Source: an unidentified eubacterium SCB49
GTDB taxonomy: Bacteria > Bacteroidota > Bacteroidia > Flavobacteriales > Flavobacteriaceae
Length of the DNA: 64,000 nucleotides
Reading direction: 5' to 3'
NCBI GenBank assembly: GCA_000170815.1
Contig: ABCO01000004.1
Coordinates: 302,855-366,854, forward strand
A program made the translations under genes and the position numbers. Under the pieces are notes generated by a model that was not told the origin of the DNA, made no database searches, and saw only the letters and a program-made list of their open reading frames with translations. How positions within the stretch are numbered: position 1 is the stretch's first letter; each line of letters begins with the position of its first letter. This document shows, in pieces, positions 31,630 through 41,792 of this stretch.

Positions 31630-34600
31630 TTGTATTTTTATAAGAATAAAATAACATCAGTGAATACTCCATCTCCATTTTTTATCTACGACGCCGCAGC
31701 CGGAAGCGGTAAGACATACAGCTTAGTCAAAAGGTATTTAAGCACATTACTACAGCAACCCAAAAACAGCTATTACAGACAACTATTAGCTCTGACTTTT
31801 ACCAATAAAGCAGTAGCAGAGATGAAAGAGCGTATTGTAAACAGCCTTATAACCTTTGCTGACAAACAAGTTATCAAAGACCCACCACCTATGTTTCTTG
31901 ATATTGCAGAGACATTAGAGTTAGAACCTTTGGTAATTCAGCAAAGAGCTAATGACATACTCACACAACTGCTTCACAATTATGCTGCATTTAGTGTAGA
32001 AACTATAGATAGCTTTAACCATAGATTGATCCGCACATTTTCGAAAGACTTAAAACTTCCTTCAAATTTTGAGGTAATGTTAGATATTGATAATCTACTT
32101 ACAGAAGCGGTAGATGCACTTATCAATAAAGCAGGCACAGACAAAGCCATCACCAAAATACTCATAGAGTTTGCTATGGAAAAAACTGACGACGATCGCT
32201 CTTGGGATATAAGTTATGATTTATTTTCAGCATCAAAAATGCTCGCTAATGAAGACGAAGCAAAACATTTAGCCACTTTAAAAGGAAAGTCATTAGCAGA
32301 TTTTTCTGCCTTCAAAAAATCATTAAAAGCTAAATTCGACAGTAATTCAGAAAAAGTTATAGCCAAAGCAAAAACTGTAATGGCAGAATTAAAGAACCAT
32401 AATTTAACCGTAGATGATTTTAGCAGAGGTAGTTTTTTTAAGCATTTTTCTAAATTAGCTTCTGGAAATTTTAATGTTAATTTAGAGTTGCAGTGCCTCC
32501 TACATATTAGAGACAAAAATTTATATACACAAAAACGTAAAAAAGAAAGTCCTGAATCTATAGAGGCTATTGAAAGCTTAATGCCTCTTTTTATTGAAGC
32601 CGTAGAGAGTACAACTAGTCAGATACCAACACTTCATTTTTTAGCCGCCATTTTACGAAAGATAACACCGTTATCTGCAATTAACCTTGTTCAGCAAGAA
32701 TTAGAAAAAATTAAAGAAGATCAAAATGTATTGCCCTTATTTCAATTTAATGCAATTATTAATAAAGAAATAAAAAACCAGCCCGCCCCTTTTATTTATG
32801 AGCGAATGGGAGAAAGATACCGTCACTTTTTTATAGACGAATTTCAAGATACTTCTGTAATGCAATGGGAAAACTTACACCCATTAATAGACAACACACT
32901 CACCCAAACAGAAGACAGTAAAGAAGGCTCACTCTTGCTCGTAGGTGATGTAAAACAATCTATATATAGATGGCGTGGTGGAAAACCAGAGCAATTTTTA
33001 GACATGACAAATGGCTACTCACCATTTCCAAGCATACCCCCTAAAGTAGAAAACTTACCTGTTAATTACCGCAGCCTAAAAGAGGTTGTTTCATTTAACA
33101 ACAACTTTTTCACTTACGTATCTAGCCTGTTTAAAAACAAAACACACCAAGATTTATATCTAGAAGGAAACCATCAAAAATCAATAAAAGAAAACGATGG
33201 TTACGTTTCGCTTTCTTTTGTCAATAGCTCAGACACAAAAGAAAAGCAAGAAGAATATGCAGAAAAAACACTTTCAACCGTACTAAACCTCATAGAAAAC
33301 GGCTTTAATTATGGTGATATCTGCATCCTTACACGTCGTAGTGCAGACGGAATCTTTTTAAGCGAGCATTTAATGGAACATCAAATCCCTGTTGTTTCTT
33401 CTGAAACCTTATTGCTTGAACAATCTGGATTTGTACAAGTTATTGTAGGCTTATTAAAAGTAAGCGTAAATCCAAAAGACAAGGAAACCTTAGTATTGGT
33501 ATTAGATTTCTTATACGATTATCTTGAAATCAAAGCCGAAAAACACACCTTTTTCACCGCATTTACAAAAGAAAATACAGCCCTTTTTTCTGAAACGATA
33601 CAACAATATGGCATTGATTTTTCTTGGGAAAAAATAAAAGAATCTTCTGTGTACGAAAGTGCAGAATATATAATAGAACGGTTTGGTTTTTCTGACAAAG
33701 CAGATGCTTACTTATTTGGGTTCATGGACTTCATCTTTGAATACGAACTTCAAGCTGGCGCAGATACGTTAGGCTTCATAGCTCACTGGGATAAGAAACG
33801 TGAAAAAGCTTCAATTAGTTCTGGGGCTGGATCAGACGGCGTACAGTTTATGACCATACATAAATCTAAAGGCTTAGAATTTCCAGTCGTTATTTTTCCT
33901 TTCGCTAATGTAAATATCTATAAAGAAAACCAAGCCACTACCTGGATCCCCATACCAGAAACATGGCAAGAAAGTTTTGAAAAATCCTTAATTAACTACT
34001 CTAGTAAAATTGCTGGATATAGCGATGCAGCTGCCGCTATTCACACATTAAGAGAAGAGACACTGCAACTCGACAACTTTAACCTACTCTATGTCACACT
34101 CACTCGGGCCGTAGAACAGTTGTATATATTTTCTGAAACACAAAAAACAAATAAGAAGGATAATGAAATAAAATCATTCCCGAAGGTGTTTAAGGGATTT
34201 TTAGAGGCAGAGAACTTGTGGGAAGGAGAAGACAAAGAGTATACATTTGGAACATTTCAGAAGAAAATAGAGCTTAAAAAAGAAGATGATATCGCGGTAA
34301 GTTGCCCTTCTTATATATCAAACCCTCCAGAACAACATGATATTAAGGTTATTACAACCGATGCAAAATTATGGGACACAACAACACAAAAAGCATTAGA
34401 TATTGGAAACCTGGTTCACGACACAATGGAACAAATTCATCATAAGAATGACATTGCTAAAGTGTTTGACACCATAGAAGAGAGAAACTCTTTATCCAAG
34501 ATAGAGTTAACATCATTAAAAGAAATTGTCAATAAAATTGTGAATCATCCGGTACTAACATCGTTGTATGAAAATTTTGCAAGTAGCTTAAATGAACGTG

Positions 34601-34830
34601 ACATCATCACAAAAGATCATTATGTATTAAGACCAGATAGGCTTGTTTTTCACAAAGACAAAACAGTTACTATTATTGATTACAAAACAGGTACTCCTAA
34701 CTACGACCATGAAGAACAAATAAACAGCTACGAAAAAGCCATTATAGAAATGGGTTTTCAAGTGAAAGAAAAAATATTAGTGTACACCAATGAGGAGATC
34801 ATTGTAAATAAAGTAAATTTGGCATCATAA
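31630..34830 (+). CDS. UvrD-like helicase/exonuclease, AddA-like
   Basis: Walker A YDAAAGSGKTYSLVKRYL, FIDEFQDTSVMQW, LLVGDVKQSIYRWRGG, IHKSKGLEFPVVIFPF, C-terminal PD-(D/E)XK-like RPDRLVFHKDKTVTIIDYKTG; alternative GTG start at 31660. Confidence 0.92.
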   Translation: MYFYKNKITSVNTPSPFFIYDAAAGSGKTYSLVKRYLSTLLQQPKNSYYRQLLALTFTNKAVAEMKERIVNSLITFADKQVIKDPPPMFLDIAETLELEPLVIQQRANDILTQLLHNYAAFSVETIDSFNHRLIRTFSKDLKLPSNFEVMLDIDNLLTEAVDALINKAGTDKAITKILIEFAMEKTDDDRSWDISYDLFSASKMLANEDEAKHLATLKGKSLADFSAFKKSLKAKFDSNSEKVIAKAKTVMAELKNHNLTVDDFSRGSFFKHFSKLASGNFNVNLELQCLLHIRDKNLYTQKRKKESPESIEAIESLMPLFIEAVESTTSQIPTLHFLAAILRKITPLSAINLVQQELEKIKEDQNVLPLFQFNAIINKEIKNQPAPFIYERMGERYRHFFIDEFQDTSVMQWENLHPLIDNTLTQTEDSKEGSLLLVGDVKQSIYRWRGGKPEQFLDMTNGYSPFPSIPPKVENLPVNYRSLKEVVSFNNNFFTYVSSLFKNKTHQDLYLEGNHQKSIKENDGYVSLSFVNSSDTKEKQEEYAEKTLSTVLNLIENGFNYGDICILTRRSADGIFLSEHLMEHQIPVVSSETLLLEQSGFVQVIVGLLKVSVNPKDKETLVLVLDFLYDYLEIKAEKHTFFTAFTKENTALFSETIQQYGIDFSWEKIKESSVYESAEYIIERFGFSDKADAYLFGFMDFIFEYELQAGADTLGFIAHWDKKREKASISSGAGSDGVQFMTIHKSKGLEFPVVIFPFANVNIYKENQATTWIPIPETWQESFEKSLINYSSKIAGYSDAAAAIHTLREETLQLDNFNLLYVTLTRAVEQLYIFSETQKTNKKDNEIKSFPKVFKGFLEAENLWEGEDKEYTFGTFQKKIELKKEDDIAVSCPSYISNPPEQHDIKVITTDAKLWDTTTQKALDIGNLVHDTMEQIHHKNDIAKVFDTIEERNSLSKIELTSLKEIVNKIVNHPVLTSLYENFASSLNERDIITKDHYVLRPDRLVFHKDKTVTIIDYKTGTPNYDHEEQINSYEKAIIEMGFQVKEKILVYTNEEIIVNKVNLAS

Positions 34831-34845
34831 AAAGTAATTATAATT

Positions 34846-36039
34846 ATGTACGGAAAAATAAAAGAACACTTACAGCAAGAAATTCAAGATATAAAAGACA
34901 ATGGTCTATATAAAAGTGAACGTATTATTACCTCACCACAAGGAGCAGAAATAACAGTATCTACAGGCGAAACTGTTTTAAATTTTTGCGCCAACAACTA
35001 TTTAGGTCTTTCTTCACATCCAGAAGTAATTCAAGCAGCTAAAGATGCTATGGACACGCATGGTTTTGGGATGTCTTCTGTACGTTTTATTTGCGGAACA
35101 CAGGATATACACAAAACACTAGAAGAGAAAATTGCTTCATTTTACGAAACTGAAGATACTATTTTATATGCAGCGGCTTTTGATGCCAATGGAGGTGTAT
35201 TTGAACCATTATTAGGTGCAGGTGATGCTATTATTAGTGATTCACTTAACCACGCTTCTATTATAGATGGCGTTCGCTTATGTAAAGCATCTAGATATAG
35301 ATATGCTAACAATGACATGACTGAACTAGAAGAACGCTTAAAAGAAGCAGATGCAGCTGGTGCACGCCACAAAATTATAGTAACAGATGGTGTATTTTCT
35401 ATGGATGGAATTGTTGCTTCATTAGATAAGATTTGTGATCTAGCAGATAAATATGATGCCATGGTAATGATTGACGAATGTCATGCTACAGGTTTTATTG
35501 GTAAAACAGGTCGCGGTACACTTGAAGAAAAACGTGTAATGGGTAGAATCGACATTATTACCGGAACTTTAGGTAAAGCACTTGGTGGTGCTATGGGAGG
35601 ATATACCACAGGTAAAAAAGAAATTATTGAAATATTAAGACAAAGATCTCGTCCTTATTTATTTTCAAATTCTTTAGCCCCAGCAATTGTAGGTGCTTCT
35701 ATTAAAGTTTTTGAAATGCTAACAAACGACACCACTTTACGTGATACACTTGAAGAGAATACAGATTACTTTAAAAAAGGAATGAAAAACGCTGGTTTTG
35801 ATATAGTTGACGGAGACTCTGCTATTGTACCAGTGATGCTTTATGACGCTAAATTATCTCAAGAAATGGCAAATATGCTACTTGAAGAAGGAATATACGT
35901 AATTGGATTCTTTTATCCAGTAGTACCAAAAGATAAAGCAAGAATACGCGTTCAATTATCTGCAGCACACACTAAAGAACACTTAGACAAAGCTATAGCG
36001 GCTTTCATTAAAATAGGTGAAAAACTAAACGTAATATAG
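34846..36039 (+). CDS. kbl: Glycine C-acetyltransferase (2-amino-3-ketobutyrate CoA ligase)
   Basis: NFCANNYLGLSSHPEVI, VRFICGTQDIHKTLE, MIDECHATGFIGKTGRGT, GTLGKALGGAMGGYTTG. Confidence 0.94.
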   Translation: MYGKIKEHLQQEIQDIKDNGLYKSERIITSPQGAEITVSTGETVLNFCANNYLGLSSHPEVIQAAKDAMDTHGFGMSSVRFICGTQDIHKTLEEKIASFYETEDTILYAAAFDANGGVFEPLLGAGDAIISDSLNHASIIDGVRLCKASRYRYANNDMTELEERLKEADAAGARHKIIVTDGVFSMDGIVASLDKICDLADKYDAMVMIDECHATGFIGKTGRGTLEEKRVMGRIDIITGTLGKALGGAMGGYTTGKKEIIEILRQRSRPYLFSNSLAPAIVGASIKVFEMLTNDTTLRDTLEENTDYFKKGMKNAGFDIVDGDSAIVPVMLYDAKLSQEMANMLLEEGIYVIGFFYPVVPKDKARIRVQLSAAHTKEHLDKAIAAFIKIGEKLNVI

Positions 36040-36166
36040 CTCTAAAACAGATTTATAAAGGCAAAATTATCAGTAATTATGAAAAATTTAATAGATTTGC
36101 TTTTGTTAATAAACTTTAACAAGTTACTTTTGCGACTAATTAACACTTAAAATTAAACAATCGAAT

Positions 36167-37567
36167 ATGAAACATCTTAACATTTTATTCGTTGCAGCTT
36201 GCCTAGTATTGGGTCTTAGTACAGCGAATGCACAAGACGAAAACAACCCATGGGCGGTTGAAATCGGTGTAAACGCAGTAGACACATTCCCTACAGGTCT
36301 TAGAGACGGTCAAGAAAAAGAAGACGGTTTAAATGGTCACATTACTTCTGAGTACTTCAATATTGAAGATCACTGGAATATTATGCCATCTGTCTCTAGA
36401 GTAGCGGTTTCTCGTTATATTGGAAGCAACTTCTCTTTAGGAGTAGCTGGTACAATTAATAAAATTGACAAAATAGGTGATTCAAGAGTTAATGACTTTA
36501 CATATTACGGAGCTGATGGTGAAATTAAATATAGCTTCAGAGAACTTATCGGTGGTTCTAACGGATGGTTTGACCCATCTTTAGGTATCGGTGGTGGATA
36601 CACTTGGTTAGACGATGAAGGTTTTGGTACTGCTAATGGTATTGCTAGTATTCGTTTTTGGTTATCTGAGCACTTTGCACTTAACGCACAATCTGCATAC
36701 AAATATGCATTTGATGACGAAACAGGAACAAAACACTTACAACACAGTTTAGGTCTTGTATTTAAATTTGGTGGTTCTGATAGAGATGGTGATGGAATTT
36801 ACGATCAAGATGATGAGTGCCCAGACACTAAAGGTCTTGCTGAATTTAACGGATGCCCTGATACTGACGGTGACGGAATTGAAGATAGAGAAGATGCTTG
36901 TCCTGATGCTGCTGGTTCTGCAGACATGAATGGATGCCCTGACACTGACGGTGACGGAGTTGCAGACAACAATGATAACTGTCCTACAGTTTCTGGTCCT
37001 TCTGCTAACAATGGATGCCCATGGCCTGACACTGATGGTGACGGAATCTTAGACAAAGATGACGCTTGTCCTGAAGAAGCTGGTCCTGCAGCAAACAAAG
37101 GTTGCCCAAACAGAGATAAAGATGGTGATGGTGTACTTGACAAAGATGATGAGTGTCCAGAAGTTCCTGGAACAGTTGCAAGAAAAGGATGTCCAGAGCC
37201 TCAGATTACTGTTGAAATCATGGATCAAATAAATGAATACTCTAGAACGATCTTATTTGACACAAACAAATCAACAATTCGCAAAGAATCTCACGCTGCT
37301 ATTAGATCTATGATCGATATCATGAATGAGTACAAAACTGCTAACTTCTTAATTGAAGGACACTCTGATAGTAGTGGAAGCGCTTCTTACAACTTAGAGC
37401 TATCTAAGAAAAGAGCTGCAGCTGTTAAAACTTTCTTAGAAAGTAAAGGTGTTGATGCTTCAAGATTAACTTCTGAAGGATTTGGTGAAACTCGTCCTAA
37501 AGCTTCAAACAGTACTGCTGCTGGAAGACAAGAAAACAGACGTGTTGAAGTTTCTTTAAGAAAATAA
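36167..37567 (+). CDS. OmpA family outer membrane protein with thrombospondin type-3 repeats
   Basis: Five DxDGDGxxDxxDxCPxxxGxxxxxGCP repeats; C-terminal OmpA IEGHSDSSGSASYNLELSKKRAAAV. Confidence 0.95.
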   Translation: MKHLNILFVAACLVLGLSTANAQDENNPWAVEIGVNAVDTFPTGLRDGQEKEDGLNGHITSEYFNIEDHWNIMPSVSRVAVSRYIGSNFSLGVAGTINKIDKIGDSRVNDFTYYGADGEIKYSFRELIGGSNGWFDPSLGIGGGYTWLDDEGFGTANGIASIRFWLSEHFALNAQSAYKYAFDDETGTKHLQHSLGLVFKFGGSDRDGDGIYDQDDECPDTKGLAEFNGCPDTDGDGIEDREDACPDAAGSADMNGCPDTDGDGVADNNDNCPTVSGPSANNGCPWPDTDGDGILDKDDACPEEAGPAANKGCPNRDKDGDGVLDKDDECPEVPGTVARKGCPEPQITVEIMDQINEYSRTILFDTNKSTIRKESHAAIRSMIDIMNEYKTANFLIEGHSDSSGSASYNLELSKKRAAAVKTFLESKGVDASRLTSEGFGETRPKASNSTAAGRQENRRVEVSLRK

Positions 37568-37600
37568 TATTTCTTAGAAATACACAATAAATTTTTATAC

Positions 37601-37632
37601 GAAACGCCTCCTTTTTAAGGGGGCGTTTCTTA
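37601..37632 (+). terminator. Rho-independent terminator
   Basis: GAAACGCCTCC-tttttaa-GGGGGCGTTTC TTATTTTT. Confidence 0.88.
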
Positions 37633-37642
37633 TTTTTAGACA

Positions 37643-40369
37643 ATGCAAACATTCTTAGAAGACACCCTTGATTACCTAGAAGATAATTATCAATCTCTCG
37701 CAGACCTGACAATAGTATTACCTAGTAAACGTGCCGGAGGTTTTTTAATGAATCACCTAAAAAAACGCACCAAACACACTACTTTCTCACCAAGAGTTAT
37801 CAATATAGAATCTTTTATTGAAGAGGTTGCTGACCTTAAAATCATTGATAACACACAATTATTATTTAAAAGTTACGCAGCATATCTTTCATTAAAAAAA
37901 ATAAAAGAAAAAGAATCTTTTGAAGAGTACAGTTCATGGGCAACAACACTACTTGGAGATTTTAATGAGATAGACAGGTACTTATTAGATCATGATTCTT
38001 TTTTTAATTACCTAACTAGTATACAAGATGTTAATCACTGGTATTTAAACAGTGAAAAAACACCACTAATTCAAAACTACCTTAACTTTTGGGAAAGTCT
38101 TCCAGAATTTTATGAAAAATTGAAAGATGATCTATTAAAAACAAACACAGGTTATCAGGGACTAGTTAATAGAATTGCCACAGAAGAAATAGAACACTAT
38201 ATATCTGCTAATAAACAAACAAAACACATCTTTGTAGGCTTTAACGCATTAAACAAAGCTGAACAAGTGATTATGCAAGAACTAGTTTCTGCAAACATGG
38301 CCGAAATATTATGGGACACAGACCAATATTTTATTAAAAACAAAACCCATAGTGTATCTCTGTTTATGAGATTGTATTTAAAAGAATGGCCACTCTATAA
38401 AGACAAACCTTTTACTACTACTCAAAACAATTTTAAACTTCCTAAAACAATACATCTAGTAGAGGCTTCAAAAAACATATCACAAGTAAAATATGTTGGA
38501 AACCTACTAAGTAATATGCCAAAGGAAGAAATAAACCAAACTGCTATAATACTAGCTGATGAAGCACTATTAATTCCAATGCTTCATTCACTTCCTGAAA
38601 ATGTAGAAAAAGTAAATGTAACTATGGGTGTACCATTAACGACATTTCCTTTGGTATCCTTTTTTGATATTCTATTACAATTTAAATTTAAACAAGGTGA
38701 CCATATCTATTTTAGAGATATTATAAATATACTTTCGCATCCATTTGGTAAAATACTTTTTAAAGAACAAACAGAGATAATTAAATATCTACAAGATAAA
38801 AATCTGGCTTATTGTACATCAGAACAACTACAAACAATCGCAAAAAATGACAAAGTTATTATGAACTCTATCTTTAATGATTGGGATCATAAAAAAACTC
38901 CAGCCATACAACGATGTTTAGAATATATACTAATCGCTAAAGAACAAGAAGACATATCAACAACAGATCAAGTGGTTTTATTTCAACTACACGGCTTGTT
39001 TAAACAACTTGAAAACCTACAGGAGCAATATTCTTATCTAAATACAACAAAAGCCGTACACAACCTCTACAAGCAGTTAATCGGAACAACAACACTAGAC
39101 TATAAAGGTGATGCTTATGACGGTTTGCAAATCATGGGAGTATTAGAATCTAGAGTTTTAGATTTTAAAAATGTAATAATGACTTCAGTAAATGAAGGTA
39201 CATTACCCTCTGGAAAAAGTAACGCATCTTTTATTACCTATGACTTAAAACAACAATACAACTTACCTAAGTACACAGAAAAGGATGCAATATATGCGTA
39301 TCACTTTTATCATGCAATCCAACGTGCACAAAACTGTACGCTTCTCTACAACACACATTCTGACGGTATAAATACAGGAGAAAAAAGTAGATTTATTAAG
39401 CAACTAGAAGTGTATAACCTTCCAGAACACAACTTAACAAAATCTGTAATTGGACATACAACAGATATTTCGGCACCAGTTAAAAAGACTGTTAAGAAAA
39501 CCGATGCTGTGATGGATATAATTAAAAAAATAGGCACTAGATATTATTCTCCTTCTGCTTTAACAGCATACATAAGAAACCCTATAGATTTTTATTTTCA
39601 ACGTATATTAAAACTTAAAGAACTCGAAGAGGTAGAAGAAACCGTGGCAGCAAACACCATGGGAACCATTGTTCATAACACATTAGAAAACCTCTACACC
39701 CCATTAATTAATAAACGACTTACTGCTGAAAATTTAAAGGCATTATTACCCCTAATAGAAAATGAAGTAAAAAGACAGTTTACAGACGAATACAAAGAAG
39801 GGGATTACACAAAAGGTAAAAACCTCATCATATTTGAAGTAGTAAAAAAGTTTGTCCAAAATTTTATCCAATTAGAGTTAAAAGATGTCGCTGCCGGAAA
39901 CGAGATTGTAGTGCAATCGTTAGAGGAAGAGTTTAAAGAAACACTTGAGATTCCTTCAATTAACTCTTCTGTTATTATAGGTGGTAAAGTAGACCGTATT
40001 GATCGTTATAACGGAACTTTACGCATCATTGATTATAAAACGGGTAAGGTTGCCGCCTCAGATCTATATGTAATAGATTGGGACGTTATAAAAGAAGAAT
40101 ATAAATACAGTAAAGCATTTCAGGTATTAACCTATGCGTTTATTTGTCAAAAAAAATACGGATTTACGACTGCAGAAGCAGGTATTATCTCATTTAAAAA
40201 TTTAAATGCTGGCTTTTTAAAATTTGGAATAAAACCCAGCCCAAATGCTAGAACCGTAAATACAATAATAGATGCAGCGGTTTTAGAAAATTATAAAGAA
40301 CAACTTATAACAGTAATTTCTGAAATATATAATCCAGAAATTCCATTTACAGAAAAAGAAATTATCTAA
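37643..40369 (+). CDS. PD-(D/E)XK nuclease family protein, AddB-like
   Basis: N-terminal IVLPSKRAGGFLMNHL; C-terminal YYSPSALTAYIRNPIDFYFQRILKL ... GGKVDRIDRYNGTLRIIDYKTGK. Confidence 0.85.
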   Translation: MQTFLEDTLDYLEDNYQSLADLTIVLPSKRAGGFLMNHLKKRTKHTTFSPRVINIESFIEEVADLKIIDNTQLLFKSYAAYLSLKKIKEKESFEEYSSWATTLLGDFNEIDRYLLDHDSFFNYLTSIQDVNHWYLNSEKTPLIQNYLNFWESLPEFYEKLKDDLLKTNTGYQGLVNRIATEEIEHYISANKQTKHIFVGFNALNKAEQVIMQELVSANMAEILWDTDQYFIKNKTHSVSLFMRLYLKEWPLYKDKPFTTTQNNFKLPKTIHLVEASKNISQVKYVGNLLSNMPKEEINQTAIILADEALLIPMLHSLPENVEKVNVTMGVPLTTFPLVSFFDILLQFKFKQGDHIYFRDIINILSHPFGKILFKEQTEIIKYLQDKNLAYCTSEQLQTIAKNDKVIMNSIFNDWDHKKTPAIQRCLEYILIAKEQEDISTTDQVVLFQLHGLFKQLENLQEQYSYLNTTKAVHNLYKQLIGTTTLDYKGDAYDGLQIMGVLESRVLDFKNVIMTSVNEGTLPSGKSNASFITYDLKQQYNLPKYTEKDAIYAYHFYHAIQRAQNCTLLYNTHSDGINTGEKSRFIKQLEVYNLPEHNLTKSVIGHTTDISAPVKKTVKKTDAVMDIIKKIGTRYYSPSALTAYIRNPIDFYFQRILKLKELEEVEETVAANTMGTIVHNTLENLYTPLINKRLTAENLKALLPLIENEVKRQFTDEYKEGDYTKGKNLIIFEVVKKFVQNFIQLELKDVAAGNEIVVQSLEEEFKETLEIPSINSSVIIGGKVDRIDRYNGTLRIIDYKTGKVAASDLYVIDWDVIKEEYKYSKAFQVLTYAFICQKKYGFTTAEAGIISFKNLNAGFLKFGIKPSPNARTVNTIIDAAVLENYKEQLITVISEIYNPEIPFTEKEII

Positions 40370-41211
40370 TGATTATAGACAAAAACAACATATTAACAGG
40401 GGGCAAAAAACCTATAATCTTTGATTGCTTTTATACCAAAACAACACAGCCAAAACCTATTGTAATTTTTTGTCACGGATATAAAGGATTTAAAGATTGG
40501 GGTGCTTGGGACATCGTTGCCCAAACCTTTGCCAAAGCAGGGTTCTTTTTCGTAAAATTTAATTTTTCACATAATGGAGGTTCAGTAAAACAGCCATTAG
40601 ATTTTCCCGACTTAGAAGCTTTTGCCCAAAATAATTATTCGTTAGAATTAGAAGATCTAGATCGAATTATAGAACATTTCGGTAGTGAGAATAAGTATGC
40701 TATGGAAGCTGACGCTAATACTATTTCTTTAATAGGACATAGCCGTGGCGGCGGAATCGTACTTATAAAAGCAGAAGAAGATTCACGTATATCTAAAGTA
40801 GTGACACTAGCAGGTGTTTCAGATTATAAATCAAGATTTTTAGAAGGTTCAGACACTTTTAAAAACTGGAAAGAAACAGGAAGGTTTTTCGTAGAAAACG
40901 GACGAACCAAGCAACAAATGCCTCACGATTGGCAATTTTACACCGATTTTGTTGCCAACGAAAACCGACTTACCATTAGCAGAGCTGCAAAAGCAATAAA
41001 AAAACCTTGGCTTATTATCCACGGTGATAATGATACAACTGTTACGATTGAAGAAGCAAAAGCATTGCACAACTGGAACCCTAATAGCAGGCTTGAGATT
41101 ATTAAAGATGCTAATCACGTTTTTGAAGCAAGTCATCCATGGTCTAAAGACGAATTACCCACCAATTTAAAAAAGGTAATAAAAACTACAACCTCTTTTT
41201 TTAAAGAATAG
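40369..41211 (+). CDS. Alpha/beta hydrolase
   Basis: PIVIFCHGYKGFKDWGAWDIVAQ, ISLIGHSRGGGIVL (GHSRGG), WLIIHGDNDTTV, HVF. Confidence 0.92.
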   Translation: MIIDKNNILTGGKKPIIFDCFYTKTTQPKPIVIFCHGYKGFKDWGAWDIVAQTFAKAGFFFVKFNFSHNGGSVKQPLDFPDLEAFAQNNYSLELEDLDRIIEHFGSENKYAMEADANTISLIGHSRGGGIVLIKAEEDSRISKVVTLAGVSDYKSRFLEGSDTFKNWKETGRFFVENGRTKQQMPHDWQFYTDFVANENRLTISRAAKAIKKPWLIIHGDNDTTVTIEEAKALHNWNPNSRLEIIKDANHVFEASHPWSKDELPTNLKKVIKTTTSFFKE

Positions 41212-41268
41212 AAATAGTAGCTCTATAAAACATGGTAATCATAAATGATTACGCACTAATTTCACAAA

Positions 41269-41784
41269 ATGATACGACACGCTAATTCTTCAGAAATTGA
41301 AAAAATACTATTCATTACAAAAGCATGCGCTGCCTCGCTAATTGCTCAAAACATATACCAATGGAACGAGCATTACCCTAATGCTAATTCATTTGAAAAA
41401 GACTTAAAAAGAAATGAATTATATGTACTTATAGATGACACCTCTAAAAAAATAATTGGCTGTATTACAATCTCTTTATTAAAAGACATCGAATATGACG
41501 CTATAAACTGGCTTACAAAGGATCACAAAAATTATTACATACATAGACTAGCAATAAATCAAGATCATCAGCAACAAGGGAACGCAAAAAAATTAATGGA
41601 TTTTGCAGAAGAATTTGCTAGACAACAAAAAGCGCTTTCTGTAAGGCTTGATACTTTTAGTTTAAACACTAGAAATCAAAGATTTTACGAGAATCGTGGA
41701 TATCAACAATTAGGTTCTATTTTATTTCCCAAACAAAGTGAGGCGCCTTTTTATTGTTTTGAATTACCATTAAACACAATTTAA
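41269..41784 (+). CDS. GNAT family N-acetyltransferase
   Basis: YIHRLAINQDHQQQGNAKKLMDFAEEFARQQKALSVRLDTFSLNTRNQRFYENRGY. Confidence 0.92.
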   Translation: MIRHANSSEIEKILFITKACAASLIAQNIYQWNEHYPNANSFEKDLKRNELYVLIDDTSKKIIGCITISLLKDIEYDAINWLTKDHKNYYIHRLAINQDHQQQGNAKKLMDFAEEFARQQKALSVRLDTFSLNTRNQRFYENRGYQQLGSILFPKQSEAPFYCFELPLNTI

Positions 41785-41792
41785 ATCCACAG

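Noticed and set aside
36805-37143. 112-aa minus ORF rich in PSPSVSGHP repeats
   Set aside because: Antisense translation of the DGDG-rich TSP3 repeats of the OmpA protein.
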